From Candidatus Thorarchaeota archaeon (GTDB lineage Archaea; Asgardarchaeota; Thorarchaeia; Thorarchaeales; Thorarchaeaceae): DNA of 64,000 nucleotides. Below, piece by piece: positions 1 to 9,832 of this stretch; the stretch's first letter is position 1; each line of letters begins with the position of its first letter. The notes beneath the pieces are model-generated. The model was not told where the DNA came from, ran no database searches, and was given only the letters and a program-made list of their open reading frames with translations. Location: assembly GCA_016839245.1 (NCBI GenBank), contig JAEOUN010000074.1, positions 8,120 through 72,119 on the forward strand, read 5' to 3'. The translations under genes and the position numbers were made by a program.

Positions 1-436
1 CGCTCGAGAACATCCTTGCATTTTGGAACATCCTTGTAAACAGAGTCACTAAATGGCAATCGCTGAATCTAACCTCCACTCCTGCAGCGTGCCTTATGCA
101 TCCCATAGTTGCGTTCTCGAATCATTACTTAATCCCGTGTCAAGTAATCATGCATCAATTATACACAACTATTATCATATAATAGGAGATAATTATTTAA
201 TAATATTCCTTGTAGCAGGTTGCATTGTAAGGTTTTTGAATCCAGTGGTGACATGATTATGTATAAAACGCATTTTTTAACTGCACTGTAAGAAATATCT
301 TCTTTCTGCTAGACTTGACAATATGTGCCATCAATTGAGAGATATTATCTCAGAATCTCACCTAATTGATAATTGGGAGAACAAATCGCTCCAGACACTA
401 TGATTATGTATGAAGACTTATTACTTCTAAGCATAA
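1..436. other. left-edge region without a confident gene
   Basis: AT-rich stretch downstream of the small GTPase gene. The only obvious structure is an 11-base direct repeat, GAACATCCTTG, at 8-18 and 26-36. The copies are 18 bases apart, a multiple of three, so they could belong to the end of a coding region that runs off the left edge. A short plus-strand frame across both repeats ends at a TAA near position 37. The 67-residue frame further right (53-256) has unconvincing composition and no ribosome binding site, so I do not call it. Confidence 0.4.
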
Positions 437-970
437 TCATGCAGAATGGCGGAGTCGTTTCGATTCTCCTGCGGCATACAAAAAAACCTCAGACACATTC
501 TCACCTGTTCGAGCTGAGGTCTCAAAGTACTTAAGGTCAAGAAGATTTGCTAACATCTCTCCATCCTGCTTACTGATGACTGCCTCCGCTCGCAAGTCAG
601 ATTTATTTGCCACCAGAGAGCCAACAAGACGATTCCCACCTTGAATGCAAATTTTCCCATTCAAAGCGTCGTATAATGGAGTAATTCTTTTGTAAGTCTC
701 TTTGTTTGTCATGTCATAAACAAAGAGAACATGGTTGGAACCCATATAGAAAGTGTGTCGGAGTCCTGCAAAGGTCTCTTGACCACCCACATCAACAACT
801 GTAAGTACAACTCTTCCCTCAGGAAAATCAAATGTGATGGCGTTAAGATCTGCAGCAACTGTGGCAGTATGCGTTTCTTTGAATTCACCTGTCTGATAAC
901 GTCGTACAAGACTCGATTTACCAACGCTTGGAGCGCCAACGATTATTGCCTTGTATAGCTCAGCTGCCAA
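437..970 (-). CDS. Ras/Rab-like small GTPase
   Basis: Small GTP-binding switch protein, 177 aa, the size of a single Ras-fold domain. All five G motifs are visible: P-loop GAPSVGKS (12-19), a switch I threonine near residue 37, DVGGQE (60-65), NKSD (122-125) and ETSA (150-153). The G3 motif has Gly-Gly where Rab proteins usually have Ala-Gly, as in Arf-like and many archaeal members. The C-terminus ends RLRHSA with no cysteine, so lipid anchoring by prenylation is not possible. The start is TTG at 970. A TATA-like TTTATTTAA lies 21-29 bases upstream, suggesting a leaderless transcript. Expanded Ras-like GTPases are known in Asgard archaea; the partner and process here are unknown. Confidence 0.93.
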   Translation of the reverse strand: MAAELYKAIIVGAPSVGKSSLVRRYQTGEFKETHTATVAADLNAITFDFPEGRVVLTVVDVGGQETFAGLRHTFYMGSNHVLFVYDMTNKETYKRITPLYDALNGKICIQGGNRLVGSLVANKSDLRAEAVISKQDGEMLANLLDLKYFETSARTGENVSEVFLYAAGESKRLRHSA

Positions 971-990
971 TAGAGGACACCAACTTGTTC

Positions 991-999
991 TTAAATAAA
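991..999 (-). promoter_or_regulatory. TATA-like box of the small GTPase gene
   Basis: On the minus strand this reads TTTATTTAA, 21-29 bases before the TTG start at 970. That is where an archaeal TATA box would sit for a leaderless or nearly leaderless mRNA. No Shine-Dalgarno site is visible before this start, which agrees. Confidence 0.4.
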
Positions 1000-1090
1000 A
1001 AAACCTGAAAATCCTTTATCAGCTTTATTCTTTTGATATCTAGTTCCACATCGAAGGGTTTTAGAAGAAAGAAACATCGTTGTATGAATT

Positions 1091-1558
1091 ATGATAGACT
1101 TTGAGGACATTAAAAAACGTACGACTAATATCCAAGGATATATCGATAGACTTCCCGATAAAGACCAAGACCTTGTAATGGAAGTTTATGAGGAATATTC
1201 CATAAATAAGGCTGCAGCAAATGAGCTTAAACATCTGCTTAAAGACCTCAAAGTTGTCATCTTCAGTGCATCATGGTGCGGAGATTGTAAGAGAGCAATG
1301 CCAGTCTTACTTCATCTTGAGAGAGACTACAATCTTGTTGGAATGGTATTTGGAAACATTAAGACAGATCCATTGAACAAAGATGTCAAATGGAGAGTAC
1401 CTCCATCTCCGCCAGAAATCAATGAGTGGGGAGCAACTGCAATACCATGGTTTGAATTCTTCGATTCCAAGGGAAATAAGGTTGCAACACTTGTTGAAAA
1501 ACCAACGGTAAAAGAAACCCTCGAAGAAGAAATACTCTACATACTTAAGAATAAATAG
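1091..1558 (+). CDS. thioredoxin-fold protein
   Basis: 155-aa cytoplasmic thioredoxin-like protein. An N-terminal helical extension (about 1-50) precedes the fold. The active site WCGDC is at residues 62-66, following the usual hydrophobic strand (VVIFSAS). The expected cis-proline is P119 in the AIPWFEFF stretch. CGDC is not the classical CGPC, so the redox potential is likely shifted. No signal peptide or membrane segment is seen. It is divergent from the GTPase gene and precedes a membrane protein gene after 41 bases. A role as a disulfide reductase or in redox repair is inferred from the fold; the substrate is unknown. Confidence 0.85.
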   Translation: MIDFEDIKKRTTNIQGYIDRLPDKDQDLVMEVYEEYSINKAAANELKHLLKDLKVVIFSASWCGDCKRAMPVLLHLERDYNLVGMVFGNIKTDPLNKDVKWRVPPSPPEINEWGATAIPWFEFFDSKGNKVATLVEKPTVKETLEEEILYILKNK

Positions 1559-1599
1559 CTATTACGACACTCAAAAAAGGACTTTAGGAGGATTAGTAA

Positions 1600-2850
1600 G
1601 TGGAAATTCCAGTTCTAACGCGTTTTATTAAGGGTCTCAAGCTCTTCTTTGAATCTAAGAGATTGAGATGGCTATTCGTAATATTCATCTTCTCAGCAAT
1701 CTTTACTCTACTTTTCAGAGAGATTGGAAAAATATTCACAGAACTCGCTCGAGGACTGATTTCAGTCATTGGAGGTGTCTTTCCGACATTCTTCCTTTTG
1801 ACATCATTCATGTGTCTCCTTGGGCTTCAACGTTTTGTAGCTAGTGACGAATCTTATTCAAAATCCTTCATCTATACAATCATCTGGATGGTTATCAGTA
1901 TAGTATTCTACATTCTACTATGGTATACAGGACTTGTATTCTTCCTGATGATAGGAATTGCATTTTTGGGTTGGATAGGATTCCAAGCATATCTTTCATC
2001 CAGATCTGCATTGGGATATGCTGAGAAAGTCGATATAAAGAAGAGATCCAAAGTGGTTGATTTTGTATTTGGATCACTCAATATTCTAAGTTATATCATA
2101 ATGTTTGGGGCATTGATTTTTCTCACTTTATGGAACTGGAGTTCTGGCGGCGGTCTTGATGTGCCAACTCTTGTCGCAGCAATCCTTGGGACTCTAGTAG
2201 CAGCTGGATTCAACTTCTTGAATGGATTAATAATTATTAGGGAACGCAATAAAGTCACAGTAGATAACTTATCAGTCCTTGGATTGTTTGTATCACTTTA
2301 CGTTGCTTATTTCCTGTACAATATCCTAAAACCAGTTAGCGCAGGCCTTGATTTAGTTTCAATCTTGGTCGATATCGGAATTTCTGTCTTCTTTATCCTC
2401 TATGCGATGAGTTCAGTTGGACTGACATTGGCAAGCCGTGCACACCTTGACACAAGATGGAAGATATCAAGTGAATTAGCTGCGACCATCACATTCTTCC
2501 TTGCATCAGGATATCTGGTCGTTCAAGCGCTCTTTGATGTGATATCTGGAGGTCTCGTCGGTCAACGCATTCCGGATATTATCAAGCTCTTTGTCTTTCC
2601 ATTCGTTGCTTTGGTGATGGAGCTTCTCTTCATCAGAAGGTCTCGTAAAGTTCTTGAGCCAAAACCAACTCCGACAGACGAAGAATCAGTCCCTGATGTT
2701 GAGCAGGTTCAAGAAGAACCTGAAGATGAGGAACCTGAGATTTTGGAGGATATCTCAGGACAAGATGAGGATTACGCAGAACCAAATGACTTGCCAGATG
2801 AGATGCCAGAAGATACATCTGAGGAGGACACAAGTTCTTGGGATGAGTAG
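1600..2850 (+). CDS. polytopic membrane protein with acidic C-terminal tail
   Basis: 416-aa integral membrane protein that I do not recognise. About nine hydrophobic segments fill residues 20-345. They are followed by a soluble tail of about 65 residues, strongly rich in Glu, Asp and Pro and ending in a Ser/Trp/Asp/Glu stretch. The start is GTG at 1600, chosen because AGGAGG lies at 1586-1591 at good spacing. It follows the thioredoxin-like gene on the same strand and may be co-transcribed. The acidic tail probably faces the cytoplasm and could bind basic partners, which is speculation. Confidence 0.8.
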   Translation: MEIPVLTRFIKGLKLFFESKRLRWLFVIFIFSAIFTLLFREIGKIFTELARGLISVIGGVFPTFFLLTSFMCLLGLQRFVASDESYSKSFIYTIIWMVISIVFYILLWYTGLVFFLMIGIAFLGWIGFQAYLSSRSALGYAEKVDIKKRSKVVDFVFGSLNILSYIIMFGALIFLTLWNWSSGGGLDVPTLVAAILGTLVAAGFNFLNGLIIIRERNKVTVDNLSVLGLFVSLYVAYFLYNILKPVSAGLDLVSILVDIGISVFFILYAMSSVGLTLASRAHLDTRWKISSELAATITFFLASGYLVVQALFDVISGGLVGQRIPDIIKLFVFPFVALVMELLFIRRSRKVLEPKPTPTDEESVPDVEQVQEEPEDEEPEILEDISGQDEDYAEPNDLPDEMPEDTSEEDTSSWDE

Positions 2851-2983
2851 GGGTATAATACTCCTCCATCCTCGTCTGAGTTTATAACCGAAGCCTTTTA
2901 ACATAAAAAAGAATAATCTTCAGATTAGTGGTATAGTTACAGACTACACCCATATTCAAATGAATAAAGTTGGAGATACATAA

Positions 2984-3145
2984 ATGGCTAAGTACGAATG
3001 TATGGTATGCGGATGGATCTATGATGAAGATATCGGAGACCCTGACAGCGGCATAGCTGCTGGAACAAAATGGGATGACTTACCTGATGATTGGGTCTGT
3101 CCGATGTGTGGCGCCGCAAAAGAAGACTTTGAGCTCATCGAGTAG
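2984..3145 (+). CDS. rubredoxin
   Basis: 53-aa rubredoxin, the standard length for the family. Four cysteines bind a single iron: CMVC at residues 6-9 and CPMC at 39-42, with the usual CGWIYD and WVCPMCG contexts. It is a one-electron carrier in the cytoplasm and the classical donor to flavodiiron proteins and rubrerythrins; both partners are encoded near 55 kb. The ATG at 2984 gives the canonical N-terminus MAKYEC. A hairpin follows the stop by about 15 bases, so the gene is probably monocistronic. Confidence 0.97.
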   Translation: MAKYECMVCGWIYDEDIGDPDSGIAAGTKWDDLPDDWVCPMCGAAKEDFELIE

Positions 3146-3160
3146 TTTTCGGTCATTGAT

Positions 3161-3200
3161 GGAACCTCTCGTTGAGGTTCCACGTCATTTTCTCTTTTCA
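3161..3200 (+). terminator. terminator after rubredoxin
   Basis: Perfect 8-bp stem GGAACCTC (3161-3168) and GAGGTTCC (3174-3181) with loop TCGTT, followed by a T-rich stretch with several TTTT and CTTTT runs. Confidence 0.65.
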
Positions 3201-3669
3201 TTCTTTCGAGATATGTAGAAATATCAAGAAACGAGTGTATATTAATTTGAGAAGTTGATTACATTTCAGCTTGCAATAAAGGAATCATGTTATGCAAGGA
3301 TACTATCCTACTACAGTAATTGTAGTCATAGTAATCATTAGAATAGTGTGTATCTATTCAACAATAAAACATTTAATTGGTTTTTAGTGGGGAGTGAGAG
3401 ATCTTGTTACGGGACTTGCTCCAAGACAGCGCGGATTTCGATACATAGCTGCGCTAACAATTCTTGAATCACTTTTCTCTATCCACTAATCATTAAAACA
3501 TTGACAATTGGTATTACAAAAGATGATCTATACTTTGCAAATTCATGCACAACTAAACCAAGATTTAAGCGAAAAGAGTTGAAGTAATGAATCAATTCGT
3601 TTTTGTATCTCCCATATAATCTACAAAAGAGTAAGAAACAAAAGGATGATCTCTTAACTCGGTTGTAAA
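3201..3669. other. intergenic region, no gene recognised
   Basis: About 470 bases between the rubredoxin terminator and the surface cassette. It is AT-rich with stops in all frames. An 83-residue minus-strand frame crosses into the next gene but has no ribosome binding site and unconvincing composition. The region probably holds the promoter of the cassette, but I cannot point to one box with confidence. Confidence 0.4.
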
Positions 3670-5289
3670 TTGGAACAAGCTGGAGTAGCTTTTTGGGGAT
3701 TACGAAACGTGAGTACGAGTCAAGAAACAAGTTCTGAGTCGAGTAATCAGAAAATTGATCGGGCTAGCGACGAAAACAAGAGAATAACGGTAAGAAAACT
3801 TGTCTGTGATATCTCAAGTTCTGAACTCCGAATCATTGTTCTGAGTCTTATCATCATGGTACCATTGAGATTAGAGAGCTTTAGCACATTGGGATTTTCA
3901 GTGGTTGTGCCATTCTTCGTGGAGATGCTTCCTATTGTACTTCTACTCATGGGAAGTGGAACCGCAATTGTAGGATTAGTAGCGTTTGTAAATAATCGAA
4001 TTATATTATCACATGAGAAGAAGGAAAGGCGGGATAGGGCAATAGATCGGATTGACTTCATTGTGAGTAGCGTATTAGCTTCAGTTGCAATATTCTTTCT
4101 CCCAAATATATTGAATTGGAGTTCAAAAATCTCTCTTGGTTTTCAAGCAGATATTCCTATTCAAGTACCAGAACAACCAATTTACGGATTGAGTCAGATA
4201 CTAGCTTTCATTTCTCATTATCTGATCTTTGAAGTTGTAATCATTATTTCGATTGTGCTTCTCTATCAAGCAATATTCTATCGCTTTGCCACTCGGATAG
4301 TGATGTTTCTTGATGCAGAGAATGTATTCACATGGACCTATACTGATCGATCTGGAAAATCATTTCTCTATGCAATCGGATTGATGATAGGATATGCATT
4401 TGTAGCAAGAGATGTATTCAATTCAGATATTCTATTTTTGTATCTATTGGCATTTACTCTACCATTCGCTCTAGGCCAAAGATTTCGAGCTAAGTATACT
4501 CTTGAAACGATTAAAGAAGATAAAGATGAAACCTTGAAAACACCATTGGACAGATTCACAAAATGGTATTCTTTCGCTACCAAGAGAGTGTATAGATGGC
4601 TCATTCTGATTGGCATTTTTATATCGATTTGTACATTTCTCGATAATCTTGTTTTCCAGACTTGGTGGCGATATCAGGAACAATGGCAACTTCTGGGTTA
4701 TTCAGCAATAGCAGCAGTCGGATTCATGACTCTTTATTTCCTAATCAGATACTTCACAGTCAGTTTTCACCATCAGAACATGGCCATAGGAAAACGAGCA
4801 AGGATTGAATCCGCAGCAGATTTAATCATCTCTGTAATGGTCTTTGTTGTTGCATTGATTGTATTTCTACCGGAGATTGGACTTAATCAATGGATAGGAA
4901 TGCAAAGATTCTTGATGGAATTGTTCAATTATTCTTTCGTACCACAATATCAATTCCAATGCTTGATTACTGCTACGCTTTGGCAAGCGTACATGATATT
5001 GTTGCTATTAGCACTAGTTATGCGAGTATTAGCAGTAAGTAGGAAATTTATGGATAGACATTATGAAAATGAGCGAAGGGATTGTAAGCTTCTCGGACTA
5101 TCCGGTAAAGTACTGATTATTGCCATAGTCTTTTTGTTTACGGTGAGATTAGAATTAACTAGAAGTCTATACTTTGGGTTCCTAACAGAGACCCAGGCTT
5201 TTCTATTATTGACCGTTATTATCACACTAACTGTGTTATCTCAACTCAGGGTAAGAGAAATTGATCTAATGGAGGAGAAAATCAAATGA
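3670..5289 (+). CDS. large polytopic membrane protein, first gene of the surface cassette
   Basis: 539-aa integral membrane protein of unknown family. A polar N-terminus of about 50 residues, rich in Ser, Asn and Glu, precedes roughly 12 hydrophobic segments that run to the end. Basic loops such as the KKERRDR stretch suggest the cytoplasmic side. I see no transporter or enzyme motif. The start is uncertain: TTG at 3670 has no clear ribosome site, and an in-frame GTG at 3709 is an alternative. The stop overlaps the next start by four bases (ATGA), so it is translationally coupled to two secreted proteins. This suggests a membrane anchor, exporter or assembly platform for them; that role is inference. 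Confidence 0.8.
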   Translation: MEQAGVAFWGLRNVSTSQETSSESSNQKIDRASDENKRITVRKLVCDISSSELRIIVLSLIIMVPLRLESFSTLGFSVVVPFFVEMLPIVLLLMGSGTAIVGLVAFVNNRIILSHEKKERRDRAIDRIDFIVSSVLASVAIFFLPNILNWSSKISLGFQADIPIQVPEQPIYGLSQILAFISHYLIFEVVIIISIVLLYQAIFYRFATRIVMFLDAENVFTWTYTDRSGKSFLYAIGLMIGYAFVARDVFNSDILFLYLLAFTLPFALGQRFRAKYTLETIKEDKDETLKTPLDRFTKWYSFATKRVYRWLILIGIFISICTFLDNLVFQTWWRYQEQWQLLGYSAIAAVGFMTLYFLIRYFTVSFHHQNMAIGKRARIESAADLIISVMVFVVALIVFLPEIGLNQWIGMQRFLMELFNYSFVPQYQFQCLITATLWQAYMILLLLALVMRVLAVSRKFMDRHYENERRDCKLLGLSGKVLIIAIVFLFTVRLELTRSLYFGFLTETQAFLLLTVIITLTVLSQLRVREIDLMEEKIK

Positions 5290-7256
5290 AAAGATTAAGC
5301 TTACTTTTCATTGTCTGTATTCTGGGATTATCACTTTTAGGCGGCGTGAATTGTTTACAAACTGTATCCGATAGCCATAATCCAAACAATACAGATCTCA
5401 GTATACAAGAGGTAGAACTCCTTGAAGATCCTCATTTAGCAGAACCTCAAACAATAGTAGATGAGGGATTAAGCTCTAGTTTTATTGCAAACTATGAACC
5501 ACCATCAAGTGGAAAAAATGATAGTCGATTGTATTTGACATGGAATCATACCATTGGAGCACCACTTGATTTTAAGAGTGATGATGAACTCGATTCAAAT
5601 TTACCGGAGTGTAATGATTTCATCTATTTCGAACAGGAATTTGAATGGACTTTGAATAGAATCCCTCAACGAGTTGATGTGGGCGTGACAACAGGGATAA
5701 CAACAACTGGGAATTTTAGTCTTACATCCGAGTTCTATAAGTGGTATGTCTGGTTGATTGACTCCTCTGATAATTTCATAGAGATACATGAATCACATCA
5801 AAGTCATCATTCATACTTACTCTATGAATCATATAGACTCGATTATAGTGAACTTGTAGGTGCTTGGGGAGGAATGATCGAAGACACAAACGGATTTCAG
5901 GAAGACCCAACTGACATTCTTAGGTTTGCTATAGGATTAGCCCCGACATTAGCATTCATGAACTATACCAATATGTATGAAGGAACTGTCCAGCTTACAA
6001 TCTCAGATGTTAGTCTAATTTGGTATTCAGATAGTCTTTACAATTATCTCATGGAACCAACTTATTCATATCGAGAGAGTGTAAGTACACCCTATCGATC
6101 GATTTACGACATTGAAATTGCCCCCTCAGGTGCAGTTTATGCAGTTGCAGTTCCGGATTATCAATATTTGGAATATTCATCTATAATTATGAAGTTAGAT
6201 AGTGAGCTCAATCTTATCTGGAAGAAAACTATTCCAACAAGATATGGATCAAGTGCTGTTGCTCTTGAATTTGCACAAGGCAGAATTTATTCAGTAGGAA
6301 TTGCCATTGATCCCAATGGTCTAGATAAAATGATACTAAATGCTTGGGATTCAGCAGGTGACCTTATAATAAACAAAACGTATCAGTTTAATTTTCAATG
6401 TACTCCGTACGATATTGTTTACAGTCCAGATGGTGCTCTATATATTACAGGGACATGGTATAATTGGACGCTTTCGGAGCCATCAGGATTCATTCTAAAA
6501 TGTGACTTATCAGGAAAACTTCTCTGGTATCAACTTGCAGGGTATTATGACAGAGGATACGAAATGGTTGCAGCAAAGAATGGAACGGTCTATGTTCGTT
6601 CACTATATAGCACCATTTCAGCATGGAGTCCTGAAGGATACAAACTTTGGAATGGCACTTATTTGTTAGGCAATTCCATCGCAATCGATAGAAATGATGA
6701 TTTGTATATTACCCTCGATTACTTTGGAGGAGAAGTTGTTTACAAACTAGATTCAAATGGGACCCAAATCTGGAATTCTACATGGGGATCCAATGACCGA
6801 TATGAGTTCTCTTTCCATGCGTATCCAAGAGGTATAGTTACTGCTGCTTCCGGTCAAAGTTATGTAGTTGTAACCAATGGTTACTATGATCCATTTATTG
6901 TGAAAAGAGAAGTCAATGGTTCTATCTCTAATATTTGGAGATGGAATATCTATGGCTGGAGTTTCACAAGACATCCAATTGAAATTGGTAATGGGATGAT
7001 CTATGTTTGTGGTAGAGGTTATGATGAAGTAGTTCATCAAGCAGTTGGAATCATAATAGCATTCGCAGATGTAGATCTCAAAACAAGTTTCATTGATGCA
7101 ACAACAGCCTCATTGCTAATAGTATCATTTTCTACCGTAGGCATCTGTGCAACTGTCATTTTCGGTATTGAGAAGAAATGGTTTGAAAAATTCCATTCAA
7201 GACTAGGAAAAATAAATTTACACAGAGCTGATAGAATGGAAAAGGAGGGCAAATAA
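5286..7256 (+). CDS. secreted beta-propeller-like protein with C-terminal membrane anchor
   Basis: 656-aa extracellular protein. Residues 1-23 form a signal peptide. The middle and C-terminal parts hold repeated units of the type found in SBBP/PQQ-like propellers, each with a short strand such as ILKCDLSGKLLW, an Asn/Asp-Gly turn and a strand like VYVRS or LYITL. A single membrane segment near 613-633 followed by basic residues would anchor it with the domain outside. GGAGGAG lies just before the ATG. The gene overlaps its upstream neighbour and is followed after two bases by another secreted repeat protein. A binding or adhesion role is inferred from architecture only. Confidence 0.8.
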   Translation: MKRLSLLFIVCILGLSLLGGVNCLQTVSDSHNPNNTDLSIQEVELLEDPHLAEPQTIVDEGLSSSFIANYEPPSSGKNDSRLYLTWNHTIGAPLDFKSDDELDSNLPECNDFIYFEQEFEWTLNRIPQRVDVGVTTGITTTGNFSLTSEFYKWYVWLIDSSDNFIEIHESHQSHHSYLLYESYRLDYSELVGAWGGMIEDTNGFQEDPTDILRFAIGLAPTLAFMNYTNMYEGTVQLTISDVSLIWYSDSLYNYLMEPTYSYRESVSTPYRSIYDIEIAPSGAVYAVAVPDYQYLEYSSIIMKLDSELNLIWKKTIPTRYGSSAVALEFAQGRIYSVGIAIDPNGLDKMILNAWDSAGDLIINKTYQFNFQCTPYDIVYSPDGALYITGTWYNWTLSEPSGFILKCDLSGKLLWYQLAGYYDRGYEMVAAKNGTVYVRSLYSTISAWSPEGYKLWNGTYLLGNSIAIDRNDDLYITLDYFGGEVVYKLDSNGTQIWNSTWGSNDRYEFSFHAYPRGIVTAASGQSYVVVTNGYYDPFIVKREVNGSISNIWRWNIYGWSFTRHPIEIGNGMIYVCGRGYDEVVHQAVGIIIAFADVDLKTSFIDATTASLLIVSFSTVGICATVIFGIEKKWFEKFHSRLGKINLHRADRMEKEGK

Positions 7257-7258
7257 AA

Positions 7259-9640
7259 TTGAAAAAGATTCTAATCTTTTTTACAGTGATACTTCTTTCA
7301 CTGAGTTTCGTACCTGTAATTTACTCTCAAAATACTCATATTCTGAATGATTCGCCTGTCAGTAAGAAACTCGATAATACATCATCTGCTTTTATTGAAC
7401 ATGAACCAATTGTGATTCCAAATAATTATAATCTGAGTACTAGCGGATTTCCAGGAAGCGGCACCAAAAATGATCCATATCGGATAGAAAACTATGAAAT
7501 TGATGGCACAACCACTTGCATCAATATTCAAGATACGACACTTCACATCAAAATATGTGATTGTGTGCTCCGATTTTCATACCCCACAGGGTACTATGTG
7601 AATGGAATTTATCTTCAAAATGTGACAAATGTTGTAATCAGCAATTGTACCATAATAGAATCAAGAACTGCGATTGCTGTTTACAATTCTGTAAATTGTA
7701 GTATTGAGGAGAGTACAATTCGTGAGGTAGAGAATGGAATTATCATCCTTGATTATTCTCAAGGAATCTCAATAATAGGTAATTCGATTTGGACCGAATA
7801 TTCGAGTATTGATGTTCAACATTCTAATTATATTACAATGAAATTCAATACAATCAACTCTGACTATAGTTATGGAATCACTTGCTATCAAACAGATTTT
7901 GGGATAATTGCTGATAATACAGTCACAAGAAGTTATATCGGCGGCACGGGAGTCTATCTAAGGTATAGCGACAGTACCACATTTGCAAATAACTCAATAG
8001 ACGACAATTACTTATACGGATTATCTCTTTTCGACGTGAATTCAGGAATATACCATAATAATTGTCTTGGTAATGGTGTGAGTTTTTCAGATTATAATTT
8101 GATTAGTTCATCCTTAGATTTTAGTAATAATCTAGTTCACAACAAACCACTTGGTTTCCTATATGGATTAAATAGCATCGATCTCAATGCAAATGAGTAT
8201 GGTCAATTGATATTAATAATGAGTCAGAATATATCGATTAGCAATGGAGTGTTCGATAAAGTTGTAACTCCAATTAACATAAACTACTGTTTCAACTGCA
8301 GTATATCAAATATTGTCTGTACAAATAGCATCACTAAATGTATAATATTGACGTGTTCGGATAACTGCAGTATCATTGATTGTTCAATTTCAGATTTTCA
8401 AGATAGTGGAATTTATGTGACAGATTCAGATTACTTGACAATTAGGAATAGTGAACTTCGTAATAGTCCATATGCAAACGGAGCAATCTACGTTTCAAGT
8501 TCACTCTATTGCACTATTGATTCAAATGAGATTACTAATATCTTGGGAAATGGGATAAGGATACTCTACTCATCTGCAGCCATTACCAATAATCAAATCT
8601 TGGGCCTGGATAGACCAGACCTTATTTTGTTGAATGCATATCCTTGTGTAGTAACAGACAATGAGATGCAAGTGGGAGTCCAAATTGTATCAGATGTCTT
8701 AAGTTATTGGTACCACACGTTCTCAGGGAATCTAGTATCAGGAAATCCAATTGGATACTTCACTGATGTATCTAACTTGGATATAGAAAATAATGGATAT
8801 CATCAAATCATATTCGTAAATGCAACAGGAATAACACTAAGCGATGGAATGAGTTCCACGAATTTACATTCAATCTCTTTCATGAAATGTAGTCATTGCG
8901 ACATTCATGACCTGATTGTTGAGTCAGCATATCAAATAGAGAATCAAATTCAGAATTCTGACAATATAGTAATCCAGAGATATACTCAAGTTGGAACCAA
9001 TGGATTATACCTAGAAGATTCCAATGCTATAACTATTTCAGATTCAACAGTCAATTCATCATTAGCAGATGGAATTTCGGCGAGATACTGCTTCAATGTC
9101 AGCATTAACAGATGCATTGTTGCATCTAATCGCTATGGAATTTATTTCTATGATGTTCAGAACTCAAGCATAGTAAGCTCGATAGTTCTTTACAATGAAT
9201 ATACAGGAATATCATTGAGTTGGGGAACACAATTTTGTAATGTATACTATAATGAAATTGGATGGAATGCAAATAATGCGTACGACCAAGGTTCTGATAA
9301 TATCTGGGATGATGGTGTAAACATGGGAAATTACTGGAATGATTATGCAGGGACAGGAGTATACCTTATTTTGGGACCAACAGGAAGTATTGATAGATAT
9401 CCACGACTTCTTGAACGATATGAACCATCAGTAACAACTTCAATGCCACCTTTTACAACGACCTTCGTAGATCCATATTATACACCCACCAACCCAATCT
9501 TTCCTCCTGGAGAAACATATACTGGGACAGAATGGTACTTGCATACAATTCTTGGGATTCCAATTATTACGATTTTGGGAGCGGCAGCAGGATTGATCAC
9601 TTTGTTTGGAATCACCATAGTGATGAAGCGAGAAACATGA
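7259..9640 (+). CDS. secreted right-handed beta-helix (NosD/PbH1-like) surface protein
   Basis: 793-aa surface protein. It has a signal peptide (about 1-23), the motif GSGTKNDPYRIENYEID near residue 65 that typically opens archaeal NosD-like domains, then many parallel beta-helix repeats rich in Asn, Ser, Cys and Ile (units like NCSI, ITISDS, GIYFYD) through about residue 680. A Thr/Pro-rich linker and a C-terminal membrane segment (about 765-785) before KRET anchor it. The start is TTG, supported by AAGGAGGG directly upstream. The family includes carbohydrate-active and adhesive proteins; no catalytic residue can be assigned. It is the third gene of a compact cassette. Confidence 0.85.
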   Translation: MKKILIFFTVILLSLSFVPVIYSQNTHILNDSPVSKKLDNTSSAFIEHEPIVIPNNYNLSTSGFPGSGTKNDPYRIENYEIDGTTTCINIQDTTLHIKICDCVLRFSYPTGYYVNGIYLQNVTNVVISNCTIIESRTAIAVYNSVNCSIEESTIREVENGIIILDYSQGISIIGNSIWTEYSSIDVQHSNYITMKFNTINSDYSYGITCYQTDFGIIADNTVTRSYIGGTGVYLRYSDSTTFANNSIDDNYLYGLSLFDVNSGIYHNNCLGNGVSFSDYNLISSSLDFSNNLVHNKPLGFLYGLNSIDLNANEYGQLILIMSQNISISNGVFDKVVTPININYCFNCSISNIVCTNSITKCIILTCSDNCSIIDCSISDFQDSGIYVTDSDYLTIRNSELRNSPYANGAIYVSSSLYCTIDSNEITNILGNGIRILYSSAAITNNQILGLDRPDLILLNAYPCVVTDNEMQVGVQIVSDVLSYWYHTFSGNLVSGNPIGYFTDVSNLDIENNGYHQIIFVNATGITLSDGMSSTNLHSISFMKCSHCDIHDLIVESAYQIENQIQNSDNIVIQRYTQVGTNGLYLEDSNAITISDSTVNSSLADGISARYCFNVSINRCIVASNRYGIYFYDVQNSSIVSSIVLYNEYTGISLSWGTQFCNVYYNEIGWNANNAYDQGSDNIWDDGVNMGNYWNDYAGTGVYLILGPTGSIDRYPRLLERYEPSVTTSMPPFTTTFVDPYYTPTNPIFPPGETYTGTEWYLHTILGIPIITILGAAAGLITLFGITIVMKRET

Positions 9641-9832
9641 TGGATAGTTGACCAAGAGCCAATGAGAAGAAAGATTGGCGTGTTAAACTTGGAGATATGT
9701 CGTGGATAACTAATAACCTCCTATCTAGACAGATTAGAAGAACAAGAATAGAGTATTAGATACCTCTCACAATCCTTTTGTGACTGTTTCATCTTCCAAA
9801 TATGTAATCTAGCATGGCAGTATGTGATATCT

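Noticed and set aside
8..36. Direct repeat GAACATCCTTG as a possible start of a CRISPR or repeat array
   Set aside because: Only two copies, 18 bases apart; more likely a coding repeat of a gene beyond the edge.
53..256. 67-residue plus-strand frame at the left edge
   Set aside because: No ribosome site, odd composition and no start context; likely chance in AT-rich sequence.
3479..3730. 83-residue minus-strand frame
   Set aside because: Overlaps the start of the polytopic membrane protein gene, lacks a ribosome site and has no recognisable pattern.
7259..9640. Repetitive sequence in the beta-helix gene as DNA repeats
   Set aside because: The repetition is at protein level (beta-helix turns); the bases are too diverged for a DNA repeat call.
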